A stretch of DNA of 64,000 nucleotides from an uncultured Prevotella sp. (GTDB taxonomy: Bacteria; Bacteroidota; Bacteroidia; Bacteroidales; Bacteroidaceae): positions 1-64,000 of the forward strand of contig ONTZ01000009.1 of NCBI GenBank assembly GCA_900320905.1. Reading direction: 5' to 3'. Within the stretch, counting starts at the first letter, position 1, and each line of letters begins with the position of its first letter. Below the pieces are notes generated by a model that worked only from the letters and a program-made list of their open reading frames with translations, was not told the DNA's origin and searched no databases. The translations under genes were made by a program, and so were the position numbers. This document shows, in pieces, positions 8,451 to 17,801 of this stretch.

Positions 8451-9135
8451 AGGGGGAGGTGCGGGAATGTTTCTCCTGACGGGGACGCATGGGCGGGGTT
8501 TCCACCTGAGAGGTGTCGGCAGGGGTGGACTGCTGGGCGTCCTTCTGTTCCATCGACTCGGTGGTGAAAGAACCCTTGGAGTTGGAGACGGTATAGTGCG
8601 TCATGCGCTCGTCAGAGAGGAAGTACGTGCCCTGGAGCGTGCGCTCAGGGGTGATGACCCGGGAAAAGACATTGGAGTAGAGTTCATGTTTCAGACCGTC
8701 CCAATAGAGTTCCTGTGACTCATAGATCAGACCATTCACATTCCTGATACGTACACGGCCACGCAGATGCCACAGTTTCTTCTGGTCGTAGTACCAAGCG
8801 GTGTCAGCCTGGATATAGCCCTCCACATGGAATTTCTCATCGAACTGTTCGAAGAACACGCCTTTCTCGAAGGTCCAGCGTGACGGTTGGCGGATGGTGT
8901 TCACATCCCAGCGTTCGGTCACAATCCGGTATTTGATCACGCCGGAGTCGCTCACCAGTGTATTGACGCCATAGGAGGTCATCACCGATACCGAGTCCCT
9001 GTCGTAGATTGCCGCCGCCGTGTGCTCTTGCACGTCGGAACAAGATAGAAGTAAGAGGTGAGAGGTAAGAGGTAAGAGAATACCAAATAGCCTTGATATT
9101 ATCGTCAGAGTCTTATTATGGTTATCTATCCCCAT
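8449..9135 (-). CDS. lptC: LptC, periplasmic LPS transport protein (lipoprotein form)
   Basis: About 228 residues. LptC links the inner-membrane LptB2FG complex to LptA in lipopolysaccharide transport. The body from about residue 35 (AAAIYDRDSVSVMTSYGVNT) has the beta-jellyroll pattern of the family, followed by a Gln/Thr/Pro-rich tail. I start it at ATG 9135; a TTG six bases upstream is the alternative. The signal peptide (FGILLPLTSHLLLLSC) ends in a lipobox, and its hydrophobic core is encoded by the heptamer array at 9050-9077. The start codon lies in the core of that inverted-array element. The gene sits between the OMP gene and the CorC gene. Confidence 0.85.
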   Translation of the reverse strand: MGIDNHNKTLTIISRLFGILLPLTSHLLLLSCSDVQEHTAAAIYDRDSVSVMTSYGVNTLVSDSGVIKYRIVTERWDVNTIRQPSRWTFEKGVFFEQFDEKFHVEGYIQADTAWYYDQKKLWHLRGRVRIRNVNGLIYESQELYWDGLKHELYSNVFSRVITPERTLQGTYFLSDERMTHYTVSNSKGSFTTESMEQKDAQQSTPADTSQVETPPMRPRQEKHSRTSP

Positions 9136-9181
9136 TTTCAACCGCAGAGTATTCTCTCACCTCTCACTTCTTACCTCTCAC
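9050..9181. repeat. Inverted heptamer-array element 1, overlapping the start of lptC
   Basis: The left array has four units (AGTAAGA, GGTGAGA, GGTAAGA, GGTAAGA; 9050-9077). The right array (9154-9181) is its inverted counterpart: CTCTCAC, CTCTCAC, TTCTTAC, CTCTCAC. Between them is a 77-base core bounded by GAATAC (9078-9083) and its reverse complement GTATTC (9149-9154). The lptC start codon is in the core and the lptC signal peptide is encoded by the left array. The architecture matches elements at 26276 and 47110. Confidence 0.85.
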
Positions 9182-9183
9182 CA

Positions 9184-10584
9184 CTATTCAACCTTCCATT
9201 TGGCGAACCAGCGTTCATTGAAGGTGATGCCGATGTTGATACGGAAGGCATGCTCCTTGATCATGCCAGAGGCGTAGTTGTTGATGTACTGCGCACTGAT
9301 GTTCACGAAGGGGAAGAACAGGGAGGTACGACTGATATACGTGTTGGCGATGGGGATGCCGAAGCCAATGGTGGCACTGAACTGACGAGGACCATCCTGC
9401 CCATTTATTTTATAATAAGGTGTAGTGTACCCCGCACCAAAGCGATAATGGATGCGCTGGAAGATATTCCGGGCGTTCCAACGGGGACAGTACTCACCAC
9501 CCAGCGTGAACTTATAACTATTGTCCAAGAGGTCGCTGCGAAGGGCATACTCTCCGTTCTCATAGGACGGGTACTTCGTCTTGTTCCAGAACTGCGCCTG
9601 CACATCCGCGCCAACCAGCCATTTCTCACCATGCGTCAGCGAGACACCCGCACCGATGGTATGAGGCAGTTCCAGGGCATCCTTCAACGTCATCAGCGTC
9701 GTGTCATTCTTCGAGATGGAGGCGTTGGAGGAGATGGCACGACACTCGGCATCAGCACCCAACTTATGCCCCAGTCCGTAGGTAAGACCGAGTGTCAGGG
9801 TTTTATCCTTGCCCAACGGATGGTCGTACTGCACACCGAGATCGAGCGTGTAACTGTTCACGTCAGCAGAATAGATCTTCGCGAGACTATTGACGGCGGA
9901 ACCACTGTTGGCCACCACGCCCCGTTCATAGCCGCCCCAGATATAACCGAGGTTGACACCCACCGAGAGCGGTTTTACCGGACGGGCACCCACACCCACA
10001 AAGACCTGATGGATACCCCCATCGCCAGCATAGGTCGTGACCACCGTGTTCTGCTCGTCGAGGTGTTCCGTGGTACTGAACGAATACCCCACATTCGTCA
10101 GGGGCAGGACGCCGAAGGAGGCACCCAGATAATTAGAGATACGGAAATTGGCCAAGACATACTCGAAATTAGCCGTCTTGGTCCTGTCCTTCTTGCCATG
10201 ATCATTGTAACTGGTAATCTGCCCCGACATCCCCACATCGAAGAGCATCGTCAGGGAATCGACCTGAGCGTAGGAAGCCGGGTTGAGGGGGTTGACCAGG
10301 TAACTGCGATGGATACCGATACCCAGGCCGTTCATACCCTGGTTGAGTCCACCACCCCGCTGAGCCATCTCACCGAGTCCATACTGGCTGTATGGAGAGA
10401 CCGTACCACCCTGGGCGAAGGCACCACTTACAGAGAACAGCATCGCCAGACTCACGAGAGAAGTGAACTTTCCGATTAAGCGAGAACCATGCAAGTATGC
10501 TTGCAAATGGTCGAGCGTGAGGAAAGTCGACGAAGTCAAAAGTGATGACTTTCCAGGCTGATTATATGAAGAATAATGTTTCAT
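9184..10584 (-). CDS. Outer-membrane beta-barrel protein (FadL/OmpP1-like)
   Basis: 466 residues with an N-terminal export signal ending near SVSGAFAQ (about residue 58), then GTVSPYSQYGLGEMAQRG and the alternating beta-strand pattern of an outer-membrane barrel to the C-terminus. It resembles the uncharacterised Bacteroidetes barrels found beside lptC. The first 35 residues are unusually long for a signal peptide, and their DNA holds an inverted repeat GGAAAGTC/GACTTTCC (10523-10555), so the N-terminus may contain inserted repeat sequence. A minus-strand TAATTTTG box at 10612-10619 supports the ATG at 10584. Substrate unknown. Confidence 0.7.
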   Translation of the reverse strand: MKHYSSYNQPGKSSLLTSSTFLTLDHLQAYLHGSRLIGKFTSLVSLAMLFSVSGAFAQGGTVSPYSQYGLGEMAQRGGGLNQGMNGLGIGIHRSYLVNPLNPASYAQVDSLTMLFDVGMSGQITSYNDHGKKDRTKTANFEYVLANFRISNYLGASFGVLPLTNVGYSFSTTEHLDEQNTVVTTYAGDGGIHQVFVGVGARPVKPLSVGVNLGYIWGGYERGVVANSGSAVNSLAKIYSADVNSYTLDLGVQYDHPLGKDKTLTLGLTYGLGHKLGADAECRAISSNASISKNDTTLMTLKDALELPHTIGAGVSLTHGEKWLVGADVQAQFWNKTKYPSYENGEYALRSDLLDNSYKFTLGGEYCPRWNARNIFQRIHYRFGAGYTTPYYKINGQDGPRQFSATIGFGIPIANTYISRTSLFFPFVNISAQYINNYASGMIKEHAFRINIGITFNERWFAKWKVE

Positions 10585-10611
10585 TCAAATGATATTTTTT
10601 ATTTTCGGGTG

Positions 10612-10619
10612 CAAAATTA
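10612..10619 (-). promoter_or_regulatory. -7 box for the OMP-lptC direction
   Basis: Minus strand TAATTTTG, 28 bases before the OMP start, in a 92-base divergent spacer. Confidence 0.55.
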
Positions 10620-10664
10620 TCGAAAAAAAATCGAAATAATGGCTTTTTCCTCGAAAATATAAGT

Positions 10665-10672
10665 TATTTTTG
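10665..10672 (+). promoter_or_regulatory. -7 box almost touching a GTG start
   Basis: TATTTTTG ends only four bases before the GTG at 10677. Transcription would begin at or next to the start codon, giving a leaderless mRNA. Confidence 0.5.
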
Positions 10673-10676
10673 CATC

Positions 10677-11921
10677 GTGAAACATTTAGAAAAGGTTATA
10701 AAGAGACCAATTTGTCTGGTTATCATTCTGGCAATCAGCATATTGAATGGTTTTTCCCAGGATACAGACCCTATGGATTCCGTAGAGGTCAGTCTGCTAA
10801 CTTGTTCACCACACGAGGAAATCTACAGCCTGTACGGTCATTCCGCCATCCGATGGCACGACCTCCGGCAAGAAGGCCCCACCAAAGGACAGGACCTGGT
10901 GTTCAACTGGGGTATGTTCAGTTTCAGCAAGCCCTACTTCGCCCTCCGGTTCGTGTTCGGTCTGACGGACTATGAACTGGTGTGCATGGATGCCAGTTCC
11001 TTCTGGCCCTACTATCGGAGATGGGGCAGCAGTGTGACAGAACAGGTGCTCAACCTCACTGCCGACGAGAAGAGAAAGGTGCAACGCGCCCTGGCAGAGA
11101 ACCTCCGCCCGGAGAACAAAGTGTACCGCTACAACTTCTTCTACGACAACTGTTCCACCCGTCCCAGAGACATCGTCGAGCGGAACATGAACGGGAAGAT
11201 CATCTGGGAGGAACAAGAAGGAAAACAAGTATCCTTCCGCGAGATGGTACGCATCTGTAACCGCAACCACCCCTGGTCGAAGGCAGGCAATGACATACTC
11301 CTCGGACTGAAGGCAGACAAGACCACCAACCGAAGCGAAAGAGAGTTCCTGCCTGCCATCCTCATGACCGACATGGCCCTGGCAAAGATCTATGAGGACG
11401 GCAACTACCGGCCCCTGGTCAAAGAACAGCGTACCCTCGTGCCTCCGGGCGTACAACTCATCGAGCCCGACTGGATCATGACACCGACACAGTTTGCCAT
11501 CCTCCTGCTCATCCTCTCCGTCGCCATCGCCTGGATAGAATGGAGAAGGAAGAAAACCTTCAAATGGTTGGATGTGGCACTGATGGTGATACAGGGAGTG
11601 GCAGGCATCGCCCTGACACTGATGCTCTTCTCGCAGCACCCCACCACCACCCTCAACCTGAACTACCTGTTGTTCAATCCCCTGCCCTTCTTCTTCATAC
11701 CGAGTGTCATCCGCCGGAAAAAAGCATGGTGGGCCGTGCAGATCACCCTCCTCGCACTCTATGCCCTCGGGGCACTCTTCCAGAGTTATCCGGAGGGGAT
11801 GGGATTTTTGGCACTGTGTTTGCTGATAAGGGTTGGGATGAATGAGAGAGAAGGAGTCAGGAGACAGGAGTCAGGAGTAAGGAGTCAGGAGACAGGAGTA
11901 AGGAGTAAGAGTGAAGAATAG
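10677..11921 (+). CDS. DUF4105 (Lnb N-terminal periplasmic domain) membrane protein
   Basis: 414 residues, GTG start. A signal peptide (ICLVIILAISILNGFSQ) is followed by the DUF4105 domain (about 40-260), with landmarks YSLYGHSAIRW, FNWGMFSFSKPYF and YNFFYDNCSTRPRDIVE. The conserved His, Asn and Cys look like an NlpC/P60-like peptidase core, but no activity is established. Four or five membrane helices follow (about 275-390). The last 20 residues (GVRRQESGVRSQETGVRS) are encoded by a heptamer array, and the stop overlaps the start of the next gene by 11 bases, suggesting coupled translation. Confidence 0.85.
   Translation: MKHLEKVIKRPICLVIILAISILNGFSQDTDPMDSVEVSLLTCSPHEEIYSLYGHSAIRWHDLRQEGPTKGQDLVFNWGMFSFSKPYFALRFVFGLTDYELVCMDASSFWPYYRRWGSSVTEQVLNLTADEKRKVQRALAENLRPENKVYRYNFFYDNCSTRPRDIVERNMNGKIIWEEQEGKQVSFREMVRICNRNHPWSKAGNDILLGLKADKTTNRSEREFLPAILMTDMALAKIYEDGNYRPLVKEQRTLVPPGVQLIEPDWIMTPTQFAILLLILSVAIAWIEWRRKKTFKWLDVALMVIQGVAGIALTLMLFSQHPTTTLNLNYLLFNPLPFFFIPSVIRRKKAWWAVQITLLALYALGALFQSYPEGMGFLALCLLIRVGMNEREGVRRQESGVRSQETGVRSKSEE
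11853..11908. repeat. Heptamer array GGAGTCA x8 at the 3' end of the DUF4105 gene
   Basis: Eight units: GGAGTCA, GGAGACA, GGAGTCA, GGAGTAA, GGAGTCA, GGAGACA, GGAGTAA, GGAGTAA. The array also covers the ribosome-binding region of the next gene, whose GTG is at 11911. A change of one unit would alter the end of the upstream protein and its overlap with the downstream start. Confidence 0.9.
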
Positions 11922-13473
11922 ATATATATATATTATGGTGCTGGCGGTGCTGGGGTTCCAGGCCGAGGCACTGGGACAGGAGAAGATACAGTACGCTCCG
12001 AGGCTGGTGGTGAACATCACCATCGACCAGTTGCGTACGGACTACCTGAAAGCCTTTGAGCCGCTCTATGGAGCGGATGGCTTTAAGCGACTCCTGGCGC
12101 AGGGCCTGGTCTATGAGAACGCCTCCTACCCTTTCAGCAATATTGACCGCGCCTCTGCCATTGCGTCAGTCATCACGGGGGTCTCACCCTATTATCACAG
12201 TATCATCGGGGGACGATGGCTCGATAAGGAGAGTCTCAGACCCGTGTTCTGTACCGATGACACCAAACAGGCAGGTCTCGACTCACCCAACCAACTCTTA
12301 GTGTCAACCCTCGGCGATGAACTAAAGGTGGCCACCCAGGGACAGTCGAAGATTTTCGCCTTCGCCCCACAGAAAGATGCCGCCATCCTCTCAGCAGGCC
12401 ATGCCGCCGATGGCGCCTTCTGGTTGGACACCCAGTCCGGCCAATGGAAGACCAGTAAGTACTTCTTGAACGAGATGCCCTCTTGGATCCTGAGTACGAA
12501 TGAGTTAAGATCACCGGCAGCGAATATCAAGAAGGTAGTCTGGGAACCCATCATGGAACTCTCAGGCACCTTCAACTACTACCAGCATGTAGGAGACCAG
12601 AAGCCCTTCAGACATACCTTCAAGGGAGAAAGACAATTCATCGCGTACCAGGCCTCAGGACTGGTGAACTCAGACATCACGGAGATGGCCCAGCAATGCG
12701 TCACCAACCATGGCGTGGGCTATGACCGCGTGACAGACCTGCTCTGTCTGACCTACTATGCCGGTACCTTTGACCACAAGCCCGTGTCAGAATGTCAGTT
12801 GGAACTGCAAGACACGTATGTGCGCCTGGACCAGGAACTGGGTAAGTTGATTACCACCTTGGAGCGTATCTTAGGCGCAGACCATGTGTTGTTTGTGGTG
12901 ACCAGTACAGGCTACTGTGACGAGGAGAGTACCAACTACGCCCAGTATCGCATCCCCACAGGTATCTTCTATATGGATCGTACCGCCAACCTGCTCAATA
13001 TGTACTTCGGGGCTATCTGGGGACAGGGGCGCTATGTGGAGACCAGTTTTAAGAACCAGATCTTCCTGAACCACAAACTGTTGGAGAGCAAGCGCATCAG
13101 TCTGACCGATGCCGGCCAGCGGGCACAGGAGTTTATCAGTCAGTTGGAAGGAGTCAGGAACGTGTATACCGCCCTGCAACTGCTCAGCGGCAACAACCCA
13201 CTGTTGGCACAGGTACGCAACGGGTTCAACCCAGAGCGCAACGGGGATATCATGATAGAGGTGTCGCCAGGATGGCAACTGGCCAACGAGACCACGCAGG
13301 AACAACAACTCTCACGGGCTTCGTTCATGCAGTTCCCGTTGATTTTCTATGGCACGGGCATCCAGCCAGAGAAGGTGAACACACCTGTCACCATCGACCG
13401 CATCGCCCCCACCATCGCCAAGACCATCCGCATCAGGGCTCCCAATGCCTGCTCGGCAGAACCACTGTTTTGA
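11911..13473 (+). CDS. Alkaline-phosphatase-superfamily protein lacking catalytic residues
   Basis: 520 residues, GTG start, with a signal peptide (YIMVLAVLGFQAEALGQ). The fold is recognisable: LVVNITIDQLRTDYL at the N-terminus and QDTYVRLDQELGKLITTLE in the middle. The active-site positions of PafA-type phosphatases are changed. Where active members have T-x-PGH-x-S, this has RASAIAS. Where they have a second Asp/His metal pair, it has YYAGTFDHK. Where they have ADHG, it has STGYCDEES. I therefore predict a secreted, non-catalytic homologue. I recall similar genes annotated as phosphatase in other Bacteroidales, so this is probably a conserved branch rather than local decay. Confidence 0.75.
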   Translation: MKNRYIYIMVLAVLGFQAEALGQEKIQYAPRLVVNITIDQLRTDYLKAFEPLYGADGFKRLLAQGLVYENASYPFSNIDRASAIASVITGVSPYYHSIIGGRWLDKESLRPVFCTDDTKQAGLDSPNQLLVSTLGDELKVATQGQSKIFAFAPQKDAAILSAGHAADGAFWLDTQSGQWKTSKYFLNEMPSWILSTNELRSPAANIKKVVWEPIMELSGTFNYYQHVGDQKPFRHTFKGERQFIAYQASGLVNSDITEMAQQCVTNHGVGYDRVTDLLCLTYYAGTFDHKPVSECQLELQDTYVRLDQELGKLITTLERILGADHVLFVVTSTGYCDEESTNYAQYRIPTGIFYMDRTANLLNMYFGAIWGQGRYVETSFKNQIFLNHKLLESKRISLTDAGQRAQEFISQLEGVRNVYTALQLLSGNNPLLAQVRNGFNPERNGDIMIEVSPGWQLANETTQEQQLSRASFMQFPLIFYGTGIQPEKVNTPVTIDRIAPTIAKTIRIRAPNACSAEPLF

Positions 13474-13492
13474 GAATTGAGAATTGAGAATT
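13472..13492. repeat. Heptamer array GAGAATT x3 after the phosphatase-fold gene
   Basis: Three perfect GAGAATT units. The first base pair overlaps the TGA stop (13471-13473), so the array begins exactly at the end of the gene. Confidence 0.85.
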
Positions 13493-13534
13493 AAACCGCA
13501 GAAAGTGATATAAACCGCAGAAGGGTTGTGAATA

Positions 13535-13608
13535 AACCGCAGATTACGCAGATTACACAGATTATATCTGCGCGAAAAAAATCTGTAAAATCTGCGAAAT
13601 CTGCGGTT
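13535..13608. repeat. 29-bp imperfect hairpin made of CAGATT 9-mers upstream of secA
   Basis: The left arm (13535-13563) begins AACCGCAGATTACGCAGATT and the right arm (13580-13608) is its reverse complement at 26 of 29 positions, with a 16-base loop. Two further AAACCGCAG motifs lie just upstream (13494-13522). No T tract follows on the plus strand, so a simple terminator for the upstream gene is unlikely. The rest of the 176-base spacer is AT-rich. Confidence 0.85.
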
Positions 13609-13649
13609 AAAAAAAAGTAGAATTAAAAGTAGAATTAAAATTAAATAAA

Positions 13650-16600
13650 ATGAATTTCAACAAATTATTAAAATCGTTGTTCGGGGATAAGTCTTCGAGG
13701 GACATGAAACTGATTCAGCCACTGGTAGAGAAGGCCAAGGCCTTTACCCCACAGGTGGAAGCCATGAGCAATGACGAACTTCGTCAGCGTACGAAAGAAC
13801 TGCAACAGCAGGTACAGTCGTCTGCCAAGGAGCAGAAGGCACAGATAGCCGAACTGAAAGCCAAGATTGAGGACACCCCCATCGATGAACGTGCCGACAT
13901 CTTCGCACAGATCGACAAGATTGAGAAAGAAGTATTGGAGATCTATGAGAAAGCCCTCGACGAGGTGATGTTTGAGGTGTTCGCCATCGTGAAGGAGACC
14001 GCCCGCCGATTTGCCGAGAATGAGGAGACCATCGTAACCGCCACCGACTTCGACCGTGAACTGGCTGCCGACCCCAAGAAAGACTTTATCACCATCGACG
14101 GCGACAAGGCCATCTACCACAACCACTGGACTGCCGGTGGCAATGACCTGAAATGGGAGATGATCCACTACGATGTGCAGTTGTTTGGTGGCGTGGTGCT
14201 CCATCAGGGAAAGATTGCCGAGATGGCGACGGGTGAAGGTAAGACCCTCGTGGCCACCCTGCCCGTGTTCCTGAACGCCCTCACCGGCAATGGCGTACAC
14301 GTGGTGACCGTGAACGACTACCTGGCCAAGCGTGACTCCGAGTGGATGGGGCCGCTGTATATGTTCCATGGACTGAGCGTGGACTGCATCGACAAGCACC
14401 AACCCAACAGTGAGGAGCGTCGCAAGGCCTACCAGGCAGACATCACCTTCGGTACCAACAATGAGTTCGGTTTCGACTACCTGCGTGACAATATGGCCAT
14501 CTCGCCACAGGATCTGGTACAGCGCTCACATAACTACGCCATCGTGGACGAGGTGGACTCTGTGTTGATTGATGATGCCCGTACACCACTGATCATCTCC
14601 GGTCCGATACCCAAGGGCGACGACCAGATGTTTGAGGAGTACCAGCCCCTCGTGGAAAGACTGGTGGGCGTGCAGAAACAACTGGCCACCCAGTATCTGG
14701 CCGATGCCAAGAACCTGATTACCGCCGGTAACCAACTCATGGAGGCAGGAAACAAGAAAGAAGGTCAGGAGAAACTCGATGCCGGTTTCCTGTCATTGTA
14801 TCGCTCGCACAAGGCCATGCCAAAGAACAAACCCCTCATCAAGTACCTCTCCGAGGAAGGTATCAAGGCCGGTATGCTCAAGACCGAGGAGATCTATATG
14901 GAGAACAACAACCGTAGGATGCCCGAGTGCGTGGAGCCCCTCTACTTCGTGGTGGACGAGAAACTGAACTCCTGCGACCTGACCGACAAGGGTACTGGCT
15001 GGCTCGCCAAACAGGTGAACGATGCCGAACTCTTCGTGTTGCCCGACATCACCTCCGAACTCTCCGCCTTGGAGGCAGACACCAGTCTGACTGACCAGGA
15101 GCGTGTGGACAAGAAGGATGAACTCATGAACCACTATGCCGTGCAGAGTGAGCGCGTGCACACCTTACAGCAACTGTTGAAGGCCTACTGTATGTTTAAT
15201 AAGGATGACGAATATGTGGTCATCGACGGTGAGGTGAAGATTGTGGACGAGCAGACCGGTCGTATCATGGAAGGTCGCAGATGGAGTGACGGTCTGCACC
15301 AGGCTGTGGAGGCCAAGGAGCATGTGAAGGTGGAGGCTGCCACACAGACCTTCGCCACCATCACCCTGCAGAACTATTTCCGTATGTACCACAAACTGGC
15401 CGGTATGACCGGTACCGCCTCGACAGAGGCCGGTGAGTTCTGGGATATCTACAAACTGGATGTGGTGGAGATTCCCACCAACCGTCCAGTGATCCGTAAC
15501 GACCAGGATGACCGTGTGTATAAGACTGCCCGAGAGAAGTACCGTGCCGTGATTGAGGAGATCGTGAAGATGCGTAATGCCGGGCGACCCACCCTGATCG
15601 GTACTACCTCGGTGGAGATATCCGAGTTGTTGAGTCGTATGCTCGATATGTACGTGAATCCCGAGACCGGCAAGCGTGAGGGTATCCCCCACCAGGTGCT
15701 GAACGCCAAACTGCACCAGAAGGAGGCCGACATCGTGGCCCTGGCCGGTCAATCGACCAATGGCAAGGGTGCCGTGACCATCGCCACCAACATGGCCGGT
15801 CGTGGTACCGATATCAAACTCTCGCCGGAGGTCAAGGCTGCCGGTGGTCTCGCCATCATCGGTACAGAAAGACATGAGAGCCGTCGTGTGGACAGACAGT
15901 TGAGAGGTCGTGCCGGTCGTCAGGGTGACCCGGGAAGTTCTGTGTTCTACGTCTCCCTCGAAGACAAACTGATGCGTCTCTTCGCCTCAGAGCGTATCGC
16001 CTCCGTGATGGACCGCCTAGGCTTCAAGGACGGAGAGATGATTGAATCGCCCATGATCTCGAAGAGTATCGAGCGTGCCCAGAAGAAGGTGGAAGAGAAC
16101 AACTTCGGTATCCGTAAGCGTCTGATTGAGTACGATGACGTGATGAACAAACAGCGTACCGTCATCTACGAGAAACGTCGCCATGCCCTCATGGGAGAGC
16201 GTATCGGCATGGATATCGCCAACATCATCTGGGACCGTGTGGTGAACATCATTGAGAACAACGACTATCAGGGGTGCAAGGAAGAATTCCTGCACATCCT
16301 CTCGATGGAGGTGCCCTTCACCAGCGATGAGTTTGTCAACCAACCGCGTGAGGTGCTCACAGAGAATGCCTTCCAGGCTGCCATCGGCAACTTCAACCGC
16401 AGGATGGAGAAGATACAGACCGTGGCACAGCCCATCATCAAGACCGTCTATGAGAACCAGGGACACATGTACGAGCGTATCCTCGTGCCTCTGACGGATG
16501 GCCGGAAGATGTATAATATCCCCTGTAACCTCCAGGAGGCCTACGAGAGTGAGTCGAAGAGTGTGGTGAAGGAGTTTGAGAAGAGTATCCTGCTGCACAT

Positions 16601-17042
16601 CATCGATGACTCCTGGAAGGAGAACCTGCGACAACTCGATGAACTGAAGCACTCCGTACAGAACGCCTCGTACGAGCAGAAAGACCCGTTGCTGATCTTC
16701 AAACTCGAATCAGCCAAGGTGTGGGATGCCATGATCAACGAGATGTACAACCGCATTACGAGTATCCTGACACGCGCACAGATACCAGAGATGCAACAGC
16801 AACAGGTGCAGGAGGCCGCTCCAGAACAGCGCACCCAGCGCCAGCAGTATACGGAGAGTAAGCAGAACATCGGTGAGGAACAACTCGTGGACCGTAACCA
16901 GCAGGCTGCCGCCCAGCATGACACCCGGGCCCAGCAGCCCCGTACGCCGATTACCAAGGACAAACTCCCCGGGCGCAATGATCCCTGTCCCTGCGGCTCA
17001 GGAAAGAAATTCAAGAATTGCCATGGTAAAGGCATCGTGTAA
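13650..17042 (+). CDS. secA: SecA, preprotein translocase ATPase
   Basis: 1130 residues, the motor that drives unfolded proteins through SecYEG. Landmarks: [14 protein letters not shown] (Walker A, about residue 192), [17 protein letters not shown] (DEAD-like box), [38 protein letters not shown], and the zinc-binding SEC-C end ([17 protein letters not shown]). Compared with Escherichia coli SecA (901 residues) it has insertions, notably around residues 330-460 in the preprotein cross-linking region, typical of Bacteroidetes, and a Gln-rich linker before SEC-C. No clear TAnnTTTG box was seen in its spacer. Confidence 0.97.
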   Translation: MNFNKLLKSLFGDKSSRDMKLIQPLVEKAKAFTPQVEAMSNDELRQRTKELQQQVQSSAKEQKAQIAELKAKIEDTPIDERADIFAQIDKIEKEVLEIYEKALDEVMFEVFAIVKETARRFAENEETIVTATDFDRELAADPKKDFITIDGDKAIYHNHWTAGGNDLKWEMIHYDVQLFGGVVLHQGKIAEMATGEGKTLVATLPVFLNALTGNGVHVVTVNDYLAKRDSEWMGPLYMFHGLSVDCIDKHQPNSEERRKAYQADITFGTNNEFGFDYLRDNMAISPQDLVQRSHNYAIVDEVDSVLIDDARTPLIISGPIPKGDDQMFEEYQPLVERLVGVQKQLATQYLADAKNLITAGNQLMEAGNKKEGQEKLDAGFLSLYRSHKAMPKNKPLIKYLSEEGIKAGMLKTEEIYMENNNRRMPECVEPLYFVVDEKLNSCDLTDKGTGWLAKQVNDAELFVLPDITSELSALEADTSLTDQERVDKKDELMNHYAVQSERVHTLQQLLKAYCMFNKDDEYVVIDGEVKIVDEQTGRIMEGRRWSDGLHQAVEAKEHVKVEAATQTFATITLQNYFRMYHKLAGMTGTASTEAGEFWDIYKLDVVEIPTNRPVIRNDQDDRVYKTAREKYRAVIEEIVKMRNAGRPTLIGTTSVEISELLSRMLDMYVNPETGKREGIPHQVLNAKLHQKEADIVALAGQSTNGKGAVTIATNMAGRGTDIKLSPEVKAAGGLAIIGTERHESRRVDRQLRGRAGRQGDPGSSVFYVSLEDKLMRLFASERIASVMDRLGFKDGEMIESPMISKSIERAQKKVEENNFGIRKRLIEYDDVMNKQRTVIYEKRRHALMGERIGMDIANIIWDRVVNIIENNDYQGCKEEFLHILSMEVPFTSDEFVNQPREVLTENAFQAAIGNFNRRMEKIQTVAQPIIKTVYENQGHMYERILVPLTDGRKMYNIPCNLQEAYESESKSVVKEFEKSILLHIIDDSWKENLRQLDELKHSVQNASYEQKDPLLIFKLESAKVWDAMINEMYNRITSILTRAQIPEMQQQQVQEAAPEQRTQRQQYTESKQNIGEEQLVDRNQQAAAQHDTRAQQPRTPITKDKLPGRNDPCPCGSGKKFKNCHGKGIV

Positions 17043-17048
17043 ATAATA

Positions 17049-17070
17049 AATTCTCAAATTCTATAATTCT
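17049..17070. repeat. Degenerate AATTCTC-type heptamers between secA and the ABC gene
   Basis: AATTCTC, AAATTCT and ATAATTCT follow each other in the 44-base spacer. The unit is the complement of GAGAATT. Decayed compared with the other arrays. Confidence 0.45.
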
Positions 17071-17086
17071 TGATAAACAAAAAATT

Positions 17087-17797
17087 ATGATAAGAATAGA
17101 ATCCCTTAGAAAGCAGTTTGGGGAGACGATCGCATGCGACATCCCGGAGTTTACGATTAATGACGGAGATATCCTCGGTCTTGTGGGTAATAACGGCGCC
17201 GGAAAGACCACCCTCTTCCGCATGATCCTCGACCTGCTCAAGCCTGATGAAGGGACTGTCACCCTCGATGGCATCAACCCCGCTGAGAGCGAGGCGTGGA
17301 AAGACCAGACCGGTGCCTACGTGGATGAGGGCTTCCTCATCGACTTCCTGACGCCAGAGGAGTATTTCGCCTTCCTCGGGAAGGTGAACAACATCTCACA
17401 GGAAGAGGTGAACGAGAGACTCAAACCCTACGAGCGACTGGCGAGTGACGAGATCTTCGGACAGAAGAAACTCATCCGTAACCTCTCGGCAGGTAACAAA
17501 CAGAAGGTGGGCATCATCGCCGCCCTGTTTATGACCCCGAAACTGGTGATCCTCGATGAGCCCTTCAACTTCCTCGACCCCTCGTCGCAGAATGTGTTGA
17601 AACATGTGCTCACCAACTATGCCAAGGAGAATCACGCCACACTGCTCATCTCCAGTCATAACCTGGCCCACACCATCGACATCTCCACACGCATCGCACT
17701 GTTGGAGAAAGGGCATATCATCCGTGACCTGCCCAACGAGGCAGGCAGTGCCAAGACGGAACTGGAGAATTACTTCGAGACAGAAGCAGAGGGGTAA
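17087..17797 (+). CDS. ABC transporter ATP-binding protein
   Basis: 236 residues, a complete cytoplasmic ABC ATPase: Walker A GNNGAGKTT (about residue 35), Q-loop region, signature LSAGNKQK (about 131), Walker B KLVILDEP, and H-loop SSHN. It resembles ATPases that usually pair with a membrane permease, but the next gene is a convergent secreted protein only five bases away. The partner must lie elsewhere or is lost. Substrate unknown. Confidence 0.9.
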   Translation: MIRIESLRKQFGETIACDIPEFTINDGDILGLVGNNGAGKTTLFRMILDLLKPDEGTVTLDGINPAESEAWKDQTGAYVDEGFLIDFLTPEEYFAFLGKVNNISQEEVNERLKPYERLASDEIFGQKKLIRNLSAGNKQKVGIIAALFMTPKLVILDEPFNFLDPSSQNVLKHVLTNYAKENHATLLISSHNLAHTIDISTRIALLEKGHIIRDLPNEAGSAKTELENYFETEAEG

Positions 17798-17801
17798 TCC
17801 C

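Noticed and set aside
9118..9180. Separate small gene between the barrel gene and lptC
   Set aside because: The sequence is the core and right array of the inverted heptamer element and the region before the lptC start; no independent start or domain is seen.
9118..10479. 453-residue open frame on the plus strand
   Set aside because: It lies wholly antisense to the outer-membrane barrel gene, has no membrane or domain pattern, and begins within the lptC repeat element. The barrel gene has a promoter, a signal peptide and strand periodicity.
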